Source of the DNA: Bacteroidia bacterium
Lineage (GTDB): Bacteria; Bacteroidota; Bacteroidia; NS11-12g; UBA9320
NCBI GenBank assembly: GCA_020849295.1
Contig: JADLGN010000033.1
Location: 50,212-114,211, forward strand
Direction: 5' to 3'
DNA length: 64,000 bases
This document shows, piece by piece, positions 61,001-64,000 of the stretch. Under the pieces are notes generated by a model. It saw only the letters and a program-made list of their open reading frames with translations, made no database searches and was not told the DNA's origin. The first letter of the stretch is position 1; every line of letters begins with the position of its first letter. The position numbers and the translations under genes are program-made.

Positions 61001-62935
61001 TTGAAAAGGCTACCTAAAATATCATTTATAATATTGTTTATATTTATGCAATTTGTTGCAAAATCGCAGCTTATTGTTGGCGAAACAGATCCTATAATTC
61101 TTGTTTCTAATGTGCTTGTAGGCAAAGGACAAAATATAAGTATTTCAAATATACAATATACTGGATATAGCCGTGCCAGCGGTTTTTTTGAAAACGGTCT
61201 TAGCACAAAATTAAAAATGGATGCAGGAATTATATTGTCAAGCGGAGTTGCAATTGGAGCAAAAGGACCAAATAATAACAATGCTAAAACATCTTTCGAA
61301 ACCGGTTCTAATATGCCCGGAAATGCATTGCTTGATAAATTTGCTACAGGCAAAACCTTTGATGCAGTAATTCTTCAGTTTGATTTTATACCACAAACCG
61401 AAAATATTGTATTTAATTACATTTTCGCATCTGAAGAGTATCTTGAATATGTAGATTTAAATTATAGTGATATTTTTGGATTTTTTGTTAGCGGACCTGG
61501 TATTATCGGAGAGCAAAATGTTGCACTTGTGCCTGACACAACACTTCCGGTATGTATTGACAATATTAATCATCTTAGAAATAGTAAGTATTATATAAAT
61601 AATCCGATGGGTGAAAAAACACTGCAAGCTGATGGATTTACTAAAACTCTTACGGCAACTTTAGAATTAATTCCTTGTCAAAAATATACAATAAAATTAG
61701 CAGTTGCTGATGTAAATGATCGCTTACTAGACACTTATGTTTTTATAGAGTCTGGCAGTTTCAAGCACAAAACAAATATGGGCAGAGATACTTTTATATG
61801 TAAAGATGGTTTTGACGTAGAGATAGATGCCGGAAACTATAACCGCAAAGTAAAGTGGACAAGTAAAGACCCGAATATTACAATAAGCAATGATACTGCA
61901 CATAAAATTAAGGTAAGTAAATTTGGCGAATACTGTGTAGAAGTTTTTACAGATTGCGGTAGTTTTATTAATTGTAAAAAAATTTTGCCAGGAGTTAACA
62001 ATATTTTTTTAGGAAAAGATACTTTATTTTGTGGCGATTCTTTGTCAAAAACGTTATCAGTAGCGAATAGAATATTTGATTCATACCTTTGGTCAGACAA
62101 TTCTACCGAAGAGGAACTTACCGTAAAAAAACCCGGCATGTACTGGCTCGAAGTGAATAATGGAGGTTGCAAAAAAAGAGATACAATTTATTTAAATTTA
62201 CAACCTCTTCCTATGTTGAAACTGGGTAACGACACTACAATTTGTGGTGATTTTAATTTGATAATTGGTTCAAATAACATTTCTCATAATATAGGCTACT
62301 TATGGAATACGGGCGACACTCTTTCTCGAATTCATGTAAATAAAGGAGGAAAATATATATTGAATGCTGTTGAAAATACTTGCAAAACAAAAGACTCAAT
62401 AACTATTACACAAAGAAATAATTTTAAGCTGAACATTGGTCCTCCGGTAATGGAAATTTGTAATAATGACACTTTAACTTTTAAAACCGGTATAAATGAT
62501 ACTACAAACTACTTAACTATGTGGAGCAATGGCAGCAATAAACCTTCAATAATTATAAACCAAACTGGCAGATATAGTGTTTGGGTAAAAGATAAGTTAT
62601 GTAATTTTACTGCTTATGACAGTGTAGATATGATAGTATATGAAGGTCTCGGTAATATTTGGGTTCCTAATGCTTTTACTCCTGACAATAATTTTATGAA
62701 TGACATTTTTAAACCTGAAACAGATATTACATCTTTCAATTTCTACAAATTTGCTGTATTTGATCGTTGGGGTCAAAAGGTTTTTGAAACAACAGACCCT
62801 AAAAAAGGGTGGGACGGAAAAGTTAATAATAAACTTGCAGGAAATGATGTATTTATCTGGACCCTTTATATAAAATCCAATTGTTCAAACGGTAATACAA
62901 ACTTTCTAAATGGTATTGTTCATATTTTGAGATAA
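61001..62935 (+). CDS. Choice-of-anchor L domain protein with gliding-motility type C-terminal domain
   Basis: 644 residues, TTG start, signal peptide (1-22, AKS-Q). An anchor-L domain (about 25-245: GIILSSGVAIGAKGPN, FNYIFASEEYLEYV, SDIFGFFVSGPG, AVADVNDRLLDTYVFIESGSF) is followed by about four Ig-like repeats, each opening with G-x-D-T-x-x-C (about 259, 336, 407, 479). A type B (gliding-motility-associated) T9SS sorting domain (about 552-644: WVPNAFTPDNNFMNDIF, FAVFDRWGQKVFE, GWDGK, GNDVFIWTLYI) ends the protein. It should be a surface-exposed adhesin-like protein. Divergent from the type A cargo gene. Confidence 0.88.
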   Translation: MKRLPKISFIILFIFMQFVAKSQLIVGETDPIILVSNVLVGKGQNISISNIQYTGYSRASGFFENGLSTKLKMDAGIILSSGVAIGAKGPNNNNAKTSFETGSNMPGNALLDKFATGKTFDAVILQFDFIPQTENIVFNYIFASEEYLEYVDLNYSDIFGFFVSGPGIIGEQNVALVPDTTLPVCIDNINHLRNSKYYINNPMGEKTLQADGFTKTLTATLELIPCQKYTIKLAVADVNDRLLDTYVFIESGSFKHKTNMGRDTFICKDGFDVEIDAGNYNRKVKWTSKDPNITISNDTAHKIKVSKFGEYCVEVFTDCGSFINCKKILPGVNNIFLGKDTLFCGDSLSKTLSVANRIFDSYLWSDNSTEEELTVKKPGMYWLEVNNGGCKKRDTIYLNLQPLPMLKLGNDTTICGDFNLIIGSNNISHNIGYLWNTGDTLSRIHVNKGGKYILNAVENTCKTKDSITITQRNNFKLNIGPPVMEICNNDTLTFKTGINDTTNYLTMWSNGSNKPSIIINQTGRYSVWVKDKLCNFTAYDSVDMIVYEGLGNIWVPNAFTPDNNFMNDIFKPETDITSFNFYKFAVFDRWGQKVFETTDPKKGWDGKVNNKLAGNDVFIWTLYIKSNCSNGNTNFLNGIVHILR

Positions 62936-62938
62936 TAA

Positions 62939-63502
62939 TTATCCCATTTCGGCTTCTACTGCCTGTACTTCAGGAACCATTCGCTTTAATAAATTTTCGA
63001 TTCCGGCTTTTAGTGTAAGTGTAGAAGATGGACAGCCGCTACATGACCCCTTCATTGAAACTGTAACTATACCATCGCTGAAATCTACAAAATCTATTGC
63101 TCCGCCATCCATTTCTACGGCAGGTTTAACATGGTCGTCAAGCAATTTTTTAATTTTTAAAATAATTTCATTTTCTTCTTCACTTGTAAGTTCCTGTTTT
63201 TTTTCAATAATAGTTTTTTCTGATTCAACGTAGTTTTTTATAAATTCTCTTAATTCTGAACTTACTTCTAACCACTCAACATCTTCTGTTTTTGTGATTG
63301 AAACAAAATTGTTCATAATAAAAACTCCGTTTACATACGAAAATTTAAAGAGCTCTACTGCAAATGGAGAATTTTCAGCTTCTGATGCATTTCTAAAGTC
63401 AATACTTTCATTTGGCAATATCATGCAGTTCATTACAAACTTCATACTATTAGGGTTTGGTGTAGATTCAGCATAAACTGTAATTTGTCTTTCAGTTGTC
63501 AT
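62939..63502 (-). CDS. NfuA-like Fe-S cluster carrier
   Basis: 187 residues: an Nfu N-terminal domain (about 5-95; TPNPNSMKFVMN) and a NifU C-terminal domain (about 110-187) with the cluster-binding CSGCPSS (CxxC) and the family motif KPAVEMDGGAIDF. It transfers 4Fe-4S clusters to apo-proteins. Convergent with the anchor-L gene (3 bases apart). The DndC-like protein encoded next door also belongs to a family with an Fe-S cluster, but the Nfu gene faces the other way and is a general housekeeping gene. Confidence 0.92.
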   Translation of the reverse strand: MTTERQITVYAESTPNPNSMKFVMNCMILPNESIDFRNASEAENSPFAVELFKFSYVNGVFIMNNFVSITKTEDVEWLEVSSELREFIKNYVESEKTIIEKKQELTSEEENEIILKIKKLLDDHVKPAVEMDGGAIDFVDFSDGIVTVSMKGSCSGCPSSTLTLKAGIENLLKRMVPEVQAVEAEMG

Positions 63503-63524
63503 GGTTCTTATTTAGAATTATTCT

Positions 63525-63533
63525 ACAAAAGTA
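63525..63533 (-). promoter_or_regulatory. -7 element for the nfuA-like gene
   Basis: On the minus strand TACTTTTG(T) fits TAnnTTTG, about 22 bases before the ATG at 63502. Confidence 0.35.
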
Positions 63534-63571
63534 AAATTTAATTTCTTTTTTTCAAATATTAATTTTTTGTC

Positions 63572-63597
63572 TTGCCCAAAAATAGATTGACACAAAA
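63572..63597 (+). repeat. Copy 3 of the dispersed TTGTCCTAAA-type repeat
   Basis: TTGCCCAAAAATAGATTGAC follows the pattern TTG(T/C)CC(T/A)AAA(A/G)T(A/G)G(G/A)TT(T/G)A seen at 22589 and 43300. It lies on the same strand as the other two, in the spacer that precedes the dndC-like gene, with a weaker inverted partner about 80 bases downstream. Confidence 0.38.
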
Positions 63598-63890
63598 TAG
63601 CGTAAAACATGGAAAAAACCCTTCAAAAACAATATTCAAAACAGAAATATTATTGAAAAATTCTATTATTGTAAACCTTATTCAGGACTAATAATGAATA
63701 TTAAACTTATTTTGAGAAGATACAGTGCAATCTTTGCCAGCACTTTATTTGATAAAGGATTCTGAGCAGTAGGCAATTTTCATCGAGAAATCGAACTTAC
63801 ATATTGGTTAAAATTGTTACTTTGCGAGTTAAAAAATTAGAGAAACTTTAATACAAAATGAAAAAATTACAATAGGAAAGCGAAACAACT

Positions 63891-64000
63891 ATGTCATTAA
63901 ACATACAGCATTTAGAAAACGAAATTATAGACCAGTATCTCTATGACGAGAACCCAACAAGACCTTGGATAATAGGTTTTAGTGGTGGAAAAGATTCCAC
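63891..64000 (+). CDS. dndC: DndC-like PP-loop sulfurtransferase (partial, N-terminal 36 codons)
   Basis: The frame from the ATG at 63891 is open to the window edge. It encodes a short acidic helix (NIQHLENEIIDQYL) and then WIIGFSGGKDS(T), with the SGGKDST PP-loop of N-type ATP pyrophosphatases at about residues 31-37. The spacing and the WIIGFSGGKDST context are those of DndC, the Fe-S ATP pyrophosphatase that inserts sulfur in DNA phosphorothioation; a general PAPS-reductase-like or SspD-type protein remains possible. AGGAAAG about 15 bases upstream may be a weak ribosome site. The rest lies to the right. Confidence 0.65.
   Translation, partial: MSLNIQHLENEIIDQYLYDENPTRPWIIGFSGGKDS

Larger units (their letters stand above)
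63503..63890. other. Gene-poor spacer before the dndC-like gene, with transposon-end-like repeats
   Basis: No convincing gene is seen in these 388 bases. A -7 element for nfuA (ACAAAAGTA, 63525-63533, minus strand) lies at the left. TTGCCCAAAAATAGATTGAC (from 63572) matches the dispersed repeat in orientation. A partly inverted counterpart lies at 63672-63692 on the other strand (GTCCTGAATAAGGTTTACAA, 13 of 20 identical without gaps). A 23-codon frame (63694-63765) is of uncertain meaning. This could be a scar of an insertion at the edge of an acquired island. Confidence 0.4.

Noticed and set aside
63858..63875. Five-codon leader frame (MKKLQ) upstream of the dndC-like gene
   Set aside because: Too short and without regulatory codons, attenuator stem or conservation evidence.
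1..64000. CRISPR arrays, rRNA genes, complete insertion sequences or prophage genes
   Set aside because: No regularly spaced direct repeats, rRNA signature sequences, transposase or phage structural genes were seen on either strand.

Overview
The window is a roughly 31% GC chromosome segment from a Bacteroidota bacterium. The assignment rests on type IX secretion signatures (a PorW/SprE-like TPR protein, a type A C-terminal sorting domain, a gliding-motility type C-terminal domain), a bactofilin/M23 pair, FadL/OmpP1-like and TolC/RND envelope proteins, and repeated TAnnTTTG promoter elements close to start codons. Shine-Dalgarno sequences are weak or absent and GTG/TTG starts are frequent. 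A KorAB-type 2-oxoacid:ferredoxin oxidoreductase, a ferredoxin and a thioredoxin-reductase-like ferredoxin-NADP reductase suggest low-oxygen-compatible, ferredoxin-linked metabolism. The genus cannot be named from this sequence.

Layout. 1-8.5 kb: tail of an unknown gene, gatB, then on the minus strand an M23 peptidase, a bactofilin and atpZ-x-atpB-E-F-H-A-G (atpD and atpC are not here). 8.6-18.6 kb: PorW/SprE-like protein, a five-gene RND efflux operon ending in AhpD-like and cupin genes, and an unknown outer-membrane-type protein with its own promoter, palindrome and terminator. 18.7-28.8 kb: a TPR histidine kinase with its LuxR-type response regulator, a YqeY-like protein, ferredoxin-NADP reductase, proS, a tyrosine-rich lipoprotein, a FadL-like porin and ndk. 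28.8-38.2 kb: two plus-strand operons (nrnA-FKBP-rfbB; small membrane protein-mrp-two rhomboids-EEP hydrolase-O-methyltransferase-yifB).

38.2-50.4 kb: two unknown envelope proteins, pyrF, an M28 peptidase, a 46-residue lipoprotein, a tRNA with CAU anticodon, hemerythrin-korB-korA, ferredoxin, an FAD amine-oxidase-like enzyme and an Asp-box protein. 50.4-55.7 kb: epimerase-FAH-ABC exporter operon, an arginase-fold protein that has lost its metal ligands, and a second 46-residue lipoprotein. 55.8-60.1 kb: a TlpA lipoprotein-response regulator-Crp/Fnr operon, followed from a separate promoter with a Crp-spaced inverted repeat by a membrane protein, two rhodaneses, OsmC and thioredoxin. This looks like a self-contained thiol/sulfur-handling module. 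60.2-64 kb: two type IX cargo proteins, an NfuA-like protein, a gene-poor spacer, and at the right edge the first 36 codons of a DndC-like PP-loop protein, probably the beginning of a DNA phosphorothioation locus.

Most of the window is housekeeping. The parts worth following are the right-edge dnd-like gene with its degenerate transposon-like flank, the arginase-fold pseudoenzyme, the Crp/Fnr-sulfurtransferase module with its candidate operator, the 16-bp palindrome between the two-component system and the outer-membrane gene, a dispersed TTGTCCTAAA-type repeat, and the two miniature lipoproteins.
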